Origin: Gamarada debralockiae
Taxonomy: Eukaryota > Ascomycota > Leotiomycetes > Helotiales > Hyphodiscaceae
Reading direction: 5' to 3'
Assembly: GCA_002803225.1 (NCBI GenBank)
Contig: NXFV01000303.1
Location: forward strand, 1 to 50,682
Length of the DNA stretch: 50,682 nucleotides
A program made the translations under genes and the position numbers. Below the pieces are notes generated by a model. It was not told where the DNA came from, did not search any database, and saw only the letters and a list, made by a program, of their open reading frames with translations. Shown here piece after piece: positions 31,983 through 42,939 of this stretch; the first letter of the stretch is position 1; every line of letters starts with the position of its first letter.

Positions 31983-34454
31983 CTAAACCAAATCCCAAGC
32001 ACAAACCCCCCCAAACCCCATCCCACACCGCCCCTTCTTCTCCAAATACTCCCGTCTCGTCATCCCCCTAGCATCCTTCCCATTAACGCTCGTAACAGCA
32101 AAAACACTAATCCCCTGTCCTGGCGCCCCAAGGTCCTTGGCAGGTACATCAGCCCAGTACCAAAACTCATTACTCTCAAAAGCAACAAAATCCTCTTTCC
32201 TCCCATCAACACCATTAATCTTCAAAATCATGCAATAAGGTTTGCCCTGTCCGTTCTTCTCGTGATCCCAGTGCTCGCAGACTTTGGAGAATTGGAAACG
32301 GACGACTTCGCCGGAGTTGACTGGGATACGTTTCTGGGGCGGTGTGAAGGACGTTGCTGAGAGGCCGTGATCTTCGATTGAGCCGAATAATTGTAAGGGC
32401 TCGGCACCCACAGGTCCGATCATGTATTGTTCCCAGCTCTGGACTTGTCCGTCGCTGCGGAAGAAATATGCGTCGTCGGCGGGGAAGTGCTTGATTCCGA
32501 AATCATCATTCGACATCGTGAAATACGAAGGCGTGAATTTCTTGTTGTAGACTTGATTCCCGACGTTTCCTGCGCCCCAGCATGCATCGAGAAGTTTCCA
32601 CTGTCCTCCGTCGATGCGGACTGCATTCCAGGCATGGCCGGCGGGATTACAGGGTGGGATGCGTTCGCCTGGTTTTAAGGGCGTATACCCATAGCCCTTT
32701 CCGTGGCCTGTTACCATTACGCATTCGAGACCGGCTTTAAGTGCGATGGCGACGAAAAGACCAGCATAGCCGCCACAGACTGCTAGGCCGGAAGCTATGG
32801 TGTCTTTGGGGTCGACGTGCTTGACATTGTTTCCGAAGAAAGCTTCTGTGTCGTAGGCGATATTGTGGTGGAGCCATGTGAATATTGCACGAGCTTTGTC
32901 TGTTGCTGAGCCGAATGGACTGCAGAGGACATCGGCGAGATAGCCTGTCATGTCGCCACTTCGAGGAAGAGATTGTCGTGGGTATTGGGATGCAACTTGA
33001 TCGGGCCCCGAAAAGTCTCTGCAGAGAAGACATCCAGAAGTTGGAGGAGCGGCAGGAGCAGGACGAGATTGGACCGCCTTGACTTGCGCAAATGTTGGCT
33101 TCGAATTTAAGGGAATCGGAGGAGGCGCTGCTGATTTCGCTGGCAATTTTCCATCAGCGACGGACAAACCTGTCTTCTCCTCCAAGAACTCTGTCAAACT
33201 ATCCAACTCTCGCATCCGTTGATACGTCTCAGGCGTTTCGTTCTCTCCATCGAAGAACATGATCGTTGGATACATCTGAATCCCAAATCTACCCAGGAAA
33301 GACTTATGGGCATTGACATCTACCTTCGCAATGACAACCTTGTCTGATGCGAATGCGAAATCCTCTCCAAGTTGCTTCCAATGGGGGTCCAACTCCTTGC
33401 AGTATTTGCAGTACGGCGCATAGAAATCGACGAATGCTGGCTTGCCTGCCATGACAACGCTATCAAAGTTCCGTTCAGTAAGTTCTTGGACGGCGGGACC
33501 AGTAGGTCTGGCATATGTGGTAGGTGCAGGTCTCGGAGCTGGATTTGGAGTCTCGGTCTTATTGTTGAAGCCCATGCTTAGAATGTTTCGTGTAGCAGTT
33601 GGGGGTGGTAATCTTCGTGGAGGCTGTGCAGGTGGGACTTCATCCACGGTGTTCGTTCTTTGGGGGAGTTGTGGCCGGGCTTCCTCCGCTAAATTGTTCT
33701 TGCTTGCAGGTCTTGAGGGTATTCTTGGTGGTCCACCTGGTCTTGGAGGCATCTTTGGAGCCAGATCGCGCTGGACTGCTGGTGGCTCTTTGATATTGGG
33801 CGCTGATTTGGCTGTGATGTGGGGAACCTTATTGGGTTTTGCTTTCTCCTCCAGTTCTCGTTTTGTTGGAGGTAAAGGGGGGAGCTTCGCTTCGTGCAGG
33901 GGAGGGGGTAGCCTTCTCTGCGATTCGACGGACGAAGCACTCGTTGTCGAAGATCCCGTTTGACTCATCGTTTGGCTTAAAGATGTCCCAGAAACTGTCG
34001 AACTGAATGATAATGTAGATTCATTCGATCCCCTTCTCACCATTTGTGTGGACGCTTTTCGAGGAGGGAGCATGGGTGATGGTTGCGAGGCCTTTCGGCC
34101 TGGGAGCGGGGGAGGAGCATTTCGTGCTGGGAGAGGAGGAGTCCTCGCCTGTCCATTGGTAGGATTGTCTCTGTCAACTGGAGGTGGAGGAAGCAGATTT
34201 CCCTTGATACCAATGGGTTGATTATTCGCTTGCTTCGTGACAGAGGAGCCGTAAGTGGCGATAGGAGGATTGTTTGTGGTTTGGGTTCTCGAGGGGATAG
34301 CTGGTCGATTCGCTGGTGCGGTAGGAGGAAGTGGTGGAGGAGCTCGTTTGCCAAACGTTTGGTATTGAGAAGAACCGTTGCCGCTCTTCGATTGATTCAA
34401 CGCCGCAATACGCGCTGAAAGCGACGTGAATTGAGGTTCTTCGGTCTCAGCCAT
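31983..34454 (-). CDS. Thioredoxin-domain / transglutaminase-like fusion protein with proline-rich N-terminus
   Basis: One uninterrupted 823-codon frame starts at ATG 34454. Residues 1-315 are Pro/Ser-rich with many PPLP, PPRP and RLPPP stretches, typical of SH3/WW ligands and of fungal cytokinesis-type transglutaminase-like proteins. Residues 320-430 form a PDI/thioredoxin fold: FVDFYAPYCKYCKELDPHWK with the redox pair Cys349-x2-Cys352, KVVIAKVDVNAH, and cis-Pro396 in MYPTI. Residues about 475-650 form a transglutaminase-like core with a complete Cys-His-Asp triad: Cys560 in GLAVCGGYAG, His607 in PAGHAWNAVR, Asp623 in WKLLDACWG. The C-terminal 170 residues are a β-rich extension ending FGGVCAWDLV. 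No signal peptide is present, so the thioredoxin module would be cytosolic, unlike ER PDIs. KY/CYK3-type transglutaminase-like proteins act at the bud neck/septum, some without catalysis; the role here is inferred only. Confidence 0.9.
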   Translation of the reverse strand: MAETEEPQFTSLSARIAALNQSKSGNGSSQYQTFGKRAPPPLPPTAPANRPAIPSRTQTTNNPPIATYGSSVTKQANNQPIGIKGNLLPPPPVDRDNPTNGQARTPPLPARNAPPPLPGRKASQPSPMLPPRKASTQMVRRGSNESTLSFSSTVSGTSLSQTMSQTGSSTTSASSVESQRRLPPPLHEAKLPPLPPTKRELEEKAKPNKVPHITAKSAPNIKEPPAVQRDLAPKMPPRPGGPPRIPSRPASKNNLAEEARPQLPQRTNTVDEVPPAQPPRRLPPPTATRNILSMGFNNKTETPNPAPRPAPTTYARPTGPAVQELTERNFDSVVMAGKPAFVDFYAPYCKYCKELDPHWKQLGEDFAFASDKVVIAKVDVNAHKSFLGRFGIQMYPTIMFFDGENETPETYQRMRELDSLTEFLEEKTGLSVADGKLPAKSAAPPPIPLNSKPTFAQVKAVQSRPAPAAPPTSGCLLCRDFSGPDQVASQYPRQSLPRSGDMTGYLADVLCSPFGSATDKARAIFTWLHHNIAYDTEAFFGNNVKHVDPKDTIASGLAVCGGYAGLFVAIALKAGLECVMVTGHGKGYGYTPLKPGERIPPCNPAGHAWNAVRIDGGQWKLLDACWGAGNVGNQVYNKKFTPSYFTMSNDDFGIKHFPADDAYFFRSDGQVQSWEQYMIGPVGAEPLQLFGSIEDHGLSATSFTPPQKRIPVNSGEVVRFQFSKVCEHWDHEKNGQGKPYCMILKINGVDGRKEDFVAFESNEFWYWADVPAKDLGAPGQGISVFAVTSVNGKDARGMTRREYLEKKGRCGMGFGGVCAWDLV

Positions 34455-35330
34455 TGTATCGGTTTCGTTTCGCTATGAGGGAAGGTTCCTGTTGTTTTCA
34501 GGGGAGCGTGTTTGTGGGAACAAAAGAGTAGGGGTGATAGTTTGCTGATTTCTCGTTCTGTCGTGTAACGGCTGCAGATGTAGGATTGGCGAATAAACGA
34601 GTGTGAATGTTTCGAATTGATTTGATGAGTGATTATTGAGAATCCATTAGATACAGTAATATATTTGATTCAGCATTGCCGAGAAGACAGATGAGCGACG
34701 AGAACAGGTATTTGTTGAGGTCAATTGCAGTGGCGAGGCTGTGCGATGCTGTGCCGTAGATCGTTTTCAGGTGAGTCTATTTTCACAAGCTTCCAGGGAT
34801 CGGCAGTGGAGCGCCAAGCCACAATAAACTTCAAGATAAACCACCTTACGTAGAACATCGAATTTTGAGGTACAAATATCAGGAGGATATATTCCCATCC
34901 ACAAATCGACTTGGGTCTCCCAAATTTCAAGTCAAAATTACAGGACGAGCTAAGTGAAAGTCACTGAGCGTCAGCTAATCACGTGGCTACGCGCATGTAA
35001 ACCAACCTGGAGTCCTAACTGGATGGCTTCACTATCATATGTACTGAGGATGAAAATTCTGATTATACTTGTTCAATGATAGTAGTACAAGAAGCTAGGA
35101 ACAATGGGCTCTTAAGCTGTCTGATGCGGTATCTGCAGATGTGCATTTAATGGGGGCTAAAGAGCGATGTTAGCTTTGTAAAGTTTCTCGGTTTTATTAC
35201 TACTAACTTGTCCTCAAAAGAATTAGTTATTCCTTGCAATGGAGTTATATCAGCTTCAGCAAAAGATGGCTGCTGTTCCCTAAGCTCAGAGATATTGTGA
35301 GGTTGGGTAAGGACGTGCAGTCTTCGTTCC
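34455..35330. promoter_or_regulatory. 5' flank of fusion gene; no other gene seen
   Basis: The sequence directly upstream of ATG 34454 must hold that gene's promoter. The remainder to 35.3 kb is AT-rich with no convincing frame. A 69-codon minus frame at 34721-34930 has no recognisable feature. Confidence 0.4.
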
Positions 35331-35331
35331 T

Positions 35332-36408
35332 CTATAGCGATGTCAGTTCAGCCACCAGTTTCGAATTGGGAGCTCTATCGGCCTTATCGAAGAATACCTC
35401 AATGGCATTAAGGAAAGGCAATGCCACCATCAACAGCGCTAGAATCTGGCCAAAACTCCATACCCCTTCGGATCCATCCTCATGTGGGCGTTTTGCTACT
35501 TTGATGACGATAGAGAAAGCAAAGCTGATTGTCCACCACACAAATTGGCCGAAAAAGGCCACAAAGAGCGATGGAAACCATAGATTTGAATGCATGAATC
35601 GGTCATAGAACTGATGGCCAAATCTCCCTCCCGGAATTGCTTGAAGGAGAAGCCTCGGTGATAATTAAAGGGCGAGTCAACAGGAATGCGGTGAAAACGA
35701 TGTTCGCATCAGGAAAGACGTACGCCAAGGCCGACCAGTACGAAATAAACAGCAACAAGTCCATGGCTACCCCGATGAAGCGGCTTGATGTGGATACGTG
35801 CTGTTTGATGTAACAAACCATTGGGCACTGGGTGCCCATTGAGTCAGGCACAGAATGTCCAGTGCCTCCCACAATGCCACTTCCCAACATGAGCAAGGAG
35901 GGAACCAGTAAAAGGGCGAAAACCAGCATGAAAGAAATCCTTAAGTGCGCCACAAAAGGGTGTTCTTAAAAATATCATCTGGGAGAAGTCACTGAGGCGA
36001 GGTGCGCGCTACAAGAAAACGTGGCTAGTGTCTGGATGACAAGAAAACGGTATGTCGAAGTGCTGCAGATCCTGATATACCCAATAATCATGATAGAAAT
36101 GCCAGTTATGAGCTGTTGATCGCTAAAGCCAAGAATGAGGCGGTCGAGGACTTTGATCCAGAAACGCCTTGTCGAATCCTTGAACATCTTCACAGAGAAA
36201 AGATAAAGGTCGCCTTGGAGCGTCGCTGCCACTACGGAAGCGACGAAGGTTAAGAAGGCGCTGAGTTCGAAGGCGATAATGACCTTCAATACAATTAGCC
36301 ATGATCAAAGACACCGAGACAGGTCAAGAAAGTTACCCCCGCCACCAGCGATGTCGGGATCAGGCTGGAGTAGAGTGCCATTGCATTTGCAATCCACAAT
36401 ACAGCCAT
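35332..36408 (-). pseudogene. Broken multi-pass membrane protein gene
   Basis: Exon 1 (36408-36337) reads MAVLWIANAMALYSSLIPTS. A GTAACT…TTGAAG intron leads to VIIAFELSAFLTFVASVVAA and then GFSDQQLITGISIMIIGYIR and FSCSAHLASVTSPR. In the same frame TGA-YF-TAA follows (35980-35969 region), and immediately afterwards the family-like sequence resumes: EHPFVAHLRISFMLVFALLL. A frame change near 35620 is then needed to reach IPGGRFGHQFYDRFMH and the closing GVWSFGQILALLMVALPFLN. The order (DQQL-x-T-G helix, helix pair, closing FGQIL-x-L helix) matches a common ascomycete hypothetical membrane protein of 6-7 helices. Two in-frame stops and a frameshift indicate a pseudogene. A further hydrophobic stretch on the same strand near 36.8 kb (VSKWVGILMLYTTAIFIACL) could be an upstream exon. 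Confidence 0.65.
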
Positions 36409-36966
36409 GAATTTGCATCATGAATGGTTATATCCCACCCGTCTTCTACTCAACGTAAGATATTTGAAGACTCGCTATTACTATGGAAGTATGCCATGTG
36501 AAGAATTGATACATTACGAAGAGAGTCTAGATAAGAGCAATTAAAAGGTGGGCGCTTAAAAATGTGGTGAGCTGGTGGCTAAAGACCTGAAAAGCGAGCA
36601 AGCACAAGGCTCTGCGTACTCACCCTCCCTTCACAAAATCAGCGATTTCAGGCGAAAGAAGCTGGATGGCCACCGGGATGGAGATACAATTCGAGCGAGC
36701 GAGTCTCTGCAAGGAGAAAAGCGAATATTATTTAGCTATCATCTCATCTATCAAAAGAAATCCCAAGCAAGCGATGAAAATCGCGGTGGTATATAGCATC
36801 AAGATTCCGACCCATTTCGACACAAGTGATATTCCATCACATCCCATATGAACTCCGAAACACCGCCCATATTTCATGCCTCATATCTCGCTTAAGTAGC
36901 GGCCAGAAAGTAAATAGTACATGGATCATTAGATCGAATAGTCGTTACTCGTTTGAGGAGGCCCCC
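36409..36966. other. Intergenic stretch with possible upstream exons of the membrane pseudogene
   Basis: Minus-strand reading around 36.84-36.75 kb gives a single hydrophobic helix, and around 36.7-36.63 kb a short frame ending in a GTGAGT donor. These could be 5' exons of the neighbouring broken membrane-protein gene; I could not join them in phase. Confidence 0.3.
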
Positions 36967-38559
36967 TTATCTGAGCAAGCCGCCGACATCTTGCAACGAA
37001 GGCGTAGTTTGTTGCCGCGAGATGTTCACTTCTGTAGAGGCGTGGTGGGAGGAGTGAGGCGGGGGCTGCTCTTGGAGGATAGTCTGGAGTTCGTAACCCC
37101 GAAATGATGACTGATTTCGTGTTGTGCGAGGACCGAGTAATCCACCGATATCCTGTAGCAAGGCCGACGAGCCTCGACGTGGAGCCGGGGATAGGCCATG
37201 ATCGTAAGATGGCGACCATTGTAATGGCGCTTGACTCGAACTTTCCCCATCCGTATCCGTCGTCCGCGTTGAACTAACTCTCCGCTGTTGTGAGTCCTCC
37301 TCCAACAATCCGCCTACATCAAAAAAAGACACCTTGCGCGGTGTCATGGTCGACGAGGCGCCACCTGGACTGTGACGTCCTTCGGGTGCCTTCGTCAAGT
37401 CCAGCTCTTCGCTTGTATCGCTTCTTCCTTCGGGGAAACGCCAATCAGGTCCCACGCTCAGTTTGTGAACTTTAACCGGAAGATTACCTGCAACTGCCAT
37501 TGGTGCTGGTCGAGGAGCCCCTGATACAGAGCCTCGGAGCTCGGGATCTACTCCAAGACCCAAATCTCGTACCAGGTCCTCGTCACTGCCCCACTGCCTC
37601 ACCACCGTTCCTCTTCGACTCACTGTTCGCTCGATACTCTCGCTCATCGATCCAAACTTCCATCTCTGCTTCTTCACTCCCCTATCACGAATAAAAGAGC
37701 CCAAAACCAGCGCATTGGCTACCGCAGTAGCAAACAAGATTTCCACCGATGCCAGCAATGATCTGTACTGTTGACTCCCATGCCTATCGATGATTTTCGG
37801 TATTCTAAAAAGCGTCGTCCCAGCAGGTAATAAAGACCCGGCGAATAGCAGGACAAGTTGAATCTTCCTCTTTGTCCCCATTTTCGACCGAATGATAATT
37901 GGAATCGGGAATAAAACCAACAGCAAATCCGTGATTACGTTCGCCGTGCCCATGGTAAGAAGCTGCGCGTATCCTTGTCGACATTTCCCTCCCGGGTCTG
38001 GAACAACTTGCCAGTAATGAGATACTGGTTGGCATTCTGCAAGATCTGCGACGATGACAGCAATGAATGTGACCAAGAGAAACCATCGTATGAACTGAAG
38101 CATTAGTTCGTGTGACCGCCTCCAAATATTCAGTGTGAGTCGTTTGAAAAATTCGCTGATCGTGAGTTTGAGCATCCAGAGTCTGCCTTCTGTCAGTAAA
38201 TTGAGTGTAGAAGTCGAGTTCGAAACTCACGTCGCGGCATAGAAAATCCTCGACGCTAGTACCAATCTGCTCCCAATCGACCGGCGATAAATCGCCTCTT
38301 CAGAAAGTCCGGTCGTAATTGCATTATTCGTCCCGTACAGCAAAATGACGTGCACTAATGCCTGTCTCGTAAACAGCGGAATGAGACATGCAAAGGCCAA
38401 CCAATCCTCCTTGAACAATTTCTCCGTCCTGATATACCTGCCACAAACTCTGAAAATTATGATAACAGCGGCAAAACAAGTACACCACCAACAAACCAGC
38501 AGTGTCGCTTTATCATCGCGAAAAGATCGAGCGGCAGGCGGCGAGGAATAGAGAGACAT
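36967..38559 (-). CDS. Rhodopsin-like/PTH11-type seven-helix integral membrane protein
   Basis: Two exons, 38559-38231 and 38182-36967, joined across GTGAGT…AAGGCAG, encode 514 residues. Seven hydrophobic segments can be traced: CWWCTCFAAVIIIFRVC, WLAFACLIPLF, LVLASRIFYAATLWML, FIRWFLLVTFIAVIVADL, ANVITDLLLVLFPIPIII, IQLVLLFAGSLLPAGTTL and LLASVEILFATAVANALVL. A long Ser/Arg-rich cytosolic tail follows. The pattern W-x(3)-C-x(3)-I-I-x-R with D-L-x-E-C between helices 4 and 5 and the P-I-P-I-I motif marks the fungal rhodopsin-domain (DUF3112/PTH11-related) family of putative receptors. The tail carries three copies of D-V/I-G-G-L-L at 398-403, 454-459 and 508-513. I preferred ATG 38559 because the upstream in-frame codon extension has no ATG. 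The ligand is unknown. Confidence 0.88.
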
Positions 38560-40645
38560 GTTCACGGCCACGCCCGCCTACCTCCGCAGAGGAGACGAGC
38601 GGGGAGTTGGGAAGTTTCGCAGTCTTGTCGGATTGTTCGTTGTCAAATTGATCGGATATCTGTTGGGCCTTCTAGAAGGAAATTTGGGTGAGGTATGGCG
38701 CATGAGCCGTAGCATGTCAGGACTCGAAAACTGTTAGGTCGCGTGTCGCACAGATATATGACGTTCTAGAAGGGTTTGAGGCAACGCTGTAGCGAAGAAA
38801 GCGCCGGAAAAATGGTTCTCGTAAGTTTGTACGCCAAATTGACTACGCCGTCTGCTATAAAAATAGTTGGTTTCGTCGGACGTGAGGAGAGGAATTGAAG
38901 TCGTATTTTGAAGAGTTGGAGAGAGGGAGGAGAAGAAAGGATAAGGGTGGGAATCCAGGTCTGAGACGGTGAAGATTATGGGTGTACAAGAGCGTGGAGC
39001 ACAAGGCTGTGGCTAATCATAGAAAGTGGACGATGACTGGACCAGGACCTTCGCTGGATATCGCCTGGGATGATGGGATTTCGTCAGATGCTTGTAAAAT
39101 TATCGTAAAGAAAGTCGGTGTCGAGCCGATGAGAATTCCAGCTGCCTGAACGTGAGTTGTTGGCTGTGCGGCGTCATGATCCCTTCAACACTTTGCCTCC
39201 TTTCGCGGATTCTTATTCGACACGGAGGCGGCAACAGAGTGGCCATGTTTAAGAGCCAGAGTGAGGAGAAGCCAAGGTAAAAGAATTTCCGGCTACCGAA
39301 CTCGTCCGTATCTCCACAAACGATGGCGGCACACTATGAATTACAGGGCCCGAGACTTTGGAGAGATAACAACCGTACGCCACGGCAGCGTGGGATAGGC
39401 CGGATTCGTATCAAATGTGGGAAATATGGCCAAGGAGACGACGGGCCAGCACTCCCATCTAGCCATCGTCAAATCCCCTCCAGTTGGGATTTTGGAGCAC
39501 GGCGGCAGCAAGTCGACGCGAACATTCGCCACTGGAAAATCAAATTTATGATTGGATCCATAAAACTGATGGCGAGTGTTATCTTTCGTCGTTCGTGATG
39601 CTAGCGATGATCTGACCCTTTCTTCTGAAAAGGTCCGTCTGTCCGTCTGTCCGTCCAGTGTTGGAATCGAGAGCCAGCGAATCATCAGGCGGAGATACCC
39701 TTAAGCCTGTCCAAATATTCAAACTGATTGCGACAACTTTCCGATATTTGCATGGCCTGACTCGTGATACCGGGAAAATCATACAACCCGGGAAATATCG
39801 AGTTTCCTCATTTGAACACCTCCCCCACGATGTAGTGCAAGGGTTGCGAGGCTGATCTGGCGGTATTTTCAGCCACTCATAGGGCCAATACGGTAAGGAG
39901 CGGGGTGGCGATCATGGTACAAGGGTCGACGTCTGGAACGTCTAAAAATGCGACTCACTTTGGCTCCCGTGAATTTTTGCGGACGGAGAATCGAGATTAG
40001 AAGATCATATCAAGTTACAAAGGCGAGCTTGAGATGAGAGAATTACTGCTTTACGAGCTCGTCAATGTTCAACTCAAAATTGAGGGAAAAGGGGGTTTGA
40101 AAATAGAGTTCAGTCCAGTGACAAAAGGTACCACACAAATGGCTCGCTAAGAAATGCAGCTTCCAGTTCCAGACTTTGGAGCGCATCCAGCGCCAGAAAA
40201 GGGAAGTCGCCATTGAAACGATGCTCTCCGCCCCTTTTTTTATAGAGTAAAATTCGAACGACAATGGATTGCTTCACCATGAGCTTTGGTGGTAGGGGAT
40301 CTGGAAGGAACCAAGACCCAAGACGGAAGTTTGTCTCGTGATCAATTAATGACGGACTCTAGCTTTGGTCTGTAATATTTTAACGCCAATTAAGCAACTA
40401 GATTTATGACTATTTCGATTTTCGATTTCCAGTTCTTGATAACAAAATCACGTGTACCTTATCATGCCCGCATTCCCGTGAGATTACCCCACTATTACCG
40501 AACACCTCCTTATTGTACCATACACCAAGCTCCAGAGAAAGCTCTCCAAAGCAAATTCCAACGTCACCACACAATCTCCACTCCATTCTCTCGCCTTCGC
40601 ACACTCTCCCTTTTCTCGTCTTCTCCTAACTCACCAACCTCCACA
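38560..40645. other. Intergenic region between receptor-like gene and amidase gene
   Basis: The 2.1-kb interval holds promoters for the minus-strand receptor-like gene and the plus-strand acetamidase/formamidase gene. Frames of 65-114 codons near 39.3-39.8 kb on both strands lack ATG context, domains and exon continuity. A GTCT/GTCC simple-sequence run (three GTCCGTCT-like units) lies at about 39633-39656. Confidence 0.4.
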
Positions 40646-41688
40646 ATGACGCACACATTCCATGTGTCCAAATCCCACCCTTCTCACATCCACCTAAAAT
40701 GGAACAACGCGCTCAAACCCGTTCTCACTGTCGATTCAGGCATGGAAGTCTCCTTCGACCTCCTCGACGGGGGACATAATCAATTCACGGAGAAGTCGAC
40801 AACTGCGGACGTCCCCAACTTCAATCTTGCACTGGTATTTTATTCCGGGAGCGAATACTCCAAGACCTCTCCAAACAATGGGGGTATCTAACTTCTTCGT
40901 AGGGGGACCCAGCCTTGGGACCAGTATACATCAGCGGTGCAGAACCAGGCGACGTGCTTAAGATTGAATTTCTGAAATTAGAGACAGCGAGTTATGGATG
41001 GACTGCAATCCTCCCAGGCCATCTAAACTTTGGGCTCCTAGCCGACGAATTTCCTGATCACGCCTTGAAGATCTGGGACTTAGAGACCCACCGCTCTAAA
41101 GGCTACACTGTCTTCAAGGAGGGGATTCATATTCCAATTAAGCCGTTTTTGGGGGTTGTAGGCGTGGCTCATGAAGCAGCGGGGGAATTCTCAACCATTC
41201 CACCGTATGATACGGGCGGGAATATCGACTGTAAACACATCGTGCAAGGGAGTGTGTTATATTTGCCAGTAAAGGTAAAGGGGGCTTTGTTCTCTTGTGG
41301 GGATGGACATGCGGCGCAGGGAGATGGCGAGTCTTGCGGGACTGCTATTGAGACGCCGATGAAAGCGACCATAAAACTATCCGTCGAGAAAGGGAAATCG
41401 TGGGTTACGAGCCCGCATTATATAACGCCAAAGGACGACACAGTGAAGAGTGAGAAAGGAGAGTATGCGGCTTTGGGTATTGATGCGGATCTGAGGGAAG
41501 CGAGCAGGAAGGCACTTAGGGGGATGGTGAATTGGTTGGTTGCTGAGAAAGGATTGACGAGGGAGGAAGCATATATGTTGGCTTCTGTGGCGGCAGATTT
41601 GAAGATTGCTGAGATTGTGGATATGCCGCATTATGCTGTGGCTTGTAGTTTGCCGTTGAGTGTTTTTGTGGGTGCTCCTTACTTGTAG
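40646..41688 (+). CDS. Acetamidase/formamidase family protein (FmdA/AmdA)
   Basis: Two exons, 40646-40834 and 40903-41688, joined across GTATTT…TTCGTAG, give 324 residues, close to the family norm. The sequence opens MTHTFHVSKSHPSHIHLKWN and has the family blocks VSFDLLDGGHNQFT, VYISGAEPGDVLKIE, a central GNIDCKHIVQGSVLYLPVKV, and GALFSCGDGHAAQGDGESCG. It closes with EAYMLASVAADLKIAEIVDM. These are diagnostic of the FmdA/AmdA amidase superfamily, which hydrolyses formamide or acetamide to ammonia and the acid; fungal homologues serve nitrogen acquisition. The G-N-x-D and C-G-D-G-H-A-A-Q-G-x-G-E residues of the active-site region are intact. It converges on the SDR gene with a 135-bp gap. Confidence 0.95.
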
Positions 41689-41823
41689 AGACTATGAACG
41701 ATGTACAAAGTGATGATTGACAAATGTCCAATTATAAATATTAGAATATGCGGACATGTACTGTATATCAGAATAAATTCCAGGCTGTACTAACTTACAA
41801 GTCCCCAAAGATAGGGAGCGGCT

Positions 41824-42939
41824 TTACTGGTAGGGCTTTACTTGCTCCTCCGTCCACTCCCAGAATTTAGCTGCAGTGCCGGTGCCTCCTTCTGCCTCTG
41901 TCTTAGCCGCTGCTTCGAGATCTTTTCGGAGTGGCATGTATCGACCCCATGGCACGACTGTATCAATTAGCAACTGTCGGCTGTGTGTGGAGAGAGACTT
42001 ACTCCAAGCGCCATTCTTGTCAGGTGTAACCTCAGGTGAAAGCCCAGCGAACAGTTCGGTATACGCGCCGTGAATGGGCGTATGTAAAACCCAACTGAAA
42101 ATTGCCATCTGCCATCCCGGAACGTGTCGAGTGAGGTTTGTCCTGAGATTTCCAGGGTTGAGCGACTAGACCTTGATCAGTATTCCGCTTCCAAAAGTCG
42201 TAACTTGAACGTACCACACTGATGATCCCATCTCCTGCATGACGCTTTGCATACTCCTTACTATGCAAAATATTACCCGCCTTGCTGACGCCATATTTGC
42301 CCCAAGCACTCTTATCCTTCTTATAATCTAAATTATCTATATCAACGCCATTGGTAGGCGAGTATCCTTCCGCAACAGCAGATGATACCCAAACTACTCT
42401 CACAGCAGCTGCCGGGCTCGTCCTGGCAGTGGAAGCCAGAATCGGTGTCAACAACTTCGTGAACAGGAAAGGCGCTAGATTATTCGTTCCCAATTGCAGC
42501 TCGTATCCTTGCTTCGTCTTGCTTCCTTGCGGTGGAGCCATAACTCCTGCATTGTTCCATAGCATATCCAGCTTTTTCTCTTTGCTCAAGAAATCCTGAG
42601 CAGACTTCTTAATTGTGGTTAGGTCATCGAGGTCGAGATGCAGGAAGACTAATTCGCCGGTCGAATTTGGAAATGCGGTCTTGATGGATTCAATTGCTTT
42701 TGTGGCTTTTTCTTGAGAGCGCGCGGCGACGTAGACTTTGGCGTTGTGGGAGTAGAGGATTTGTGCGAGTTCTTTGCCTACTCCGCTTGAGGATCCGGTG
42801 ACGATGAAGACCTACGATATCAATTAGCTAGTGTCTCTACACTTAGGCGGTGTATCTTTACCTTGCCTGCTTGATCAGGGATATTCTTCTCTGTGAACTT
42901 CGCAGCGGGAGGGAATGATTGACTCCAGGCATTACCCAT
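41824..42939 (-). CDS. Short-chain dehydrogenase, BLI-4-like
   Basis: Four exons (42939-42862, 42811-42215, 42165-42003, 41957-41824) join in phase to 323 residues. The N-terminus MGNAWSQSFPPAAKFTEKNI is characteristic of the Neurospora BLI-4 (light-induced alcohol dehydrogenase) group. The Rossmann cofactor motif TGSSSGVG is at 31-38, NNAG at 112-115, the catalytic Ser at 169-170 (VSSAV), and Tyr199-x3-Lys203 in KYGVSKAG. LNPGNLRTNLTRH is the conserved substrate-loop region. The tail WIVPWGRYMPLRKDLEAA and KFWEWTEEQVKPY is also typical. All catalytic residues are present, so an NAD(P)-dependent oxidoreductase is expected; the substrate is unknown and light control is known only for the Neurospora homologue. 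It is divergent from the cofactor D gene. Confidence 0.94.

Noticed and set aside
33442..33963. 173-codon plus-strand frame rich in Gly/Val/Leu
   Set aside because: It lies antisense to the proline-rich part of the thioredoxin/transglutaminase-like gene; the low-complexity Gly/Val composition is the mirror of Pro/Ser codons.
39633..39656. GTCC/GTCT run as a CRISPR-like or regulatory array
   Set aside because: It is a three-unit simple repeat without spacers, in a eukaryotic genome.
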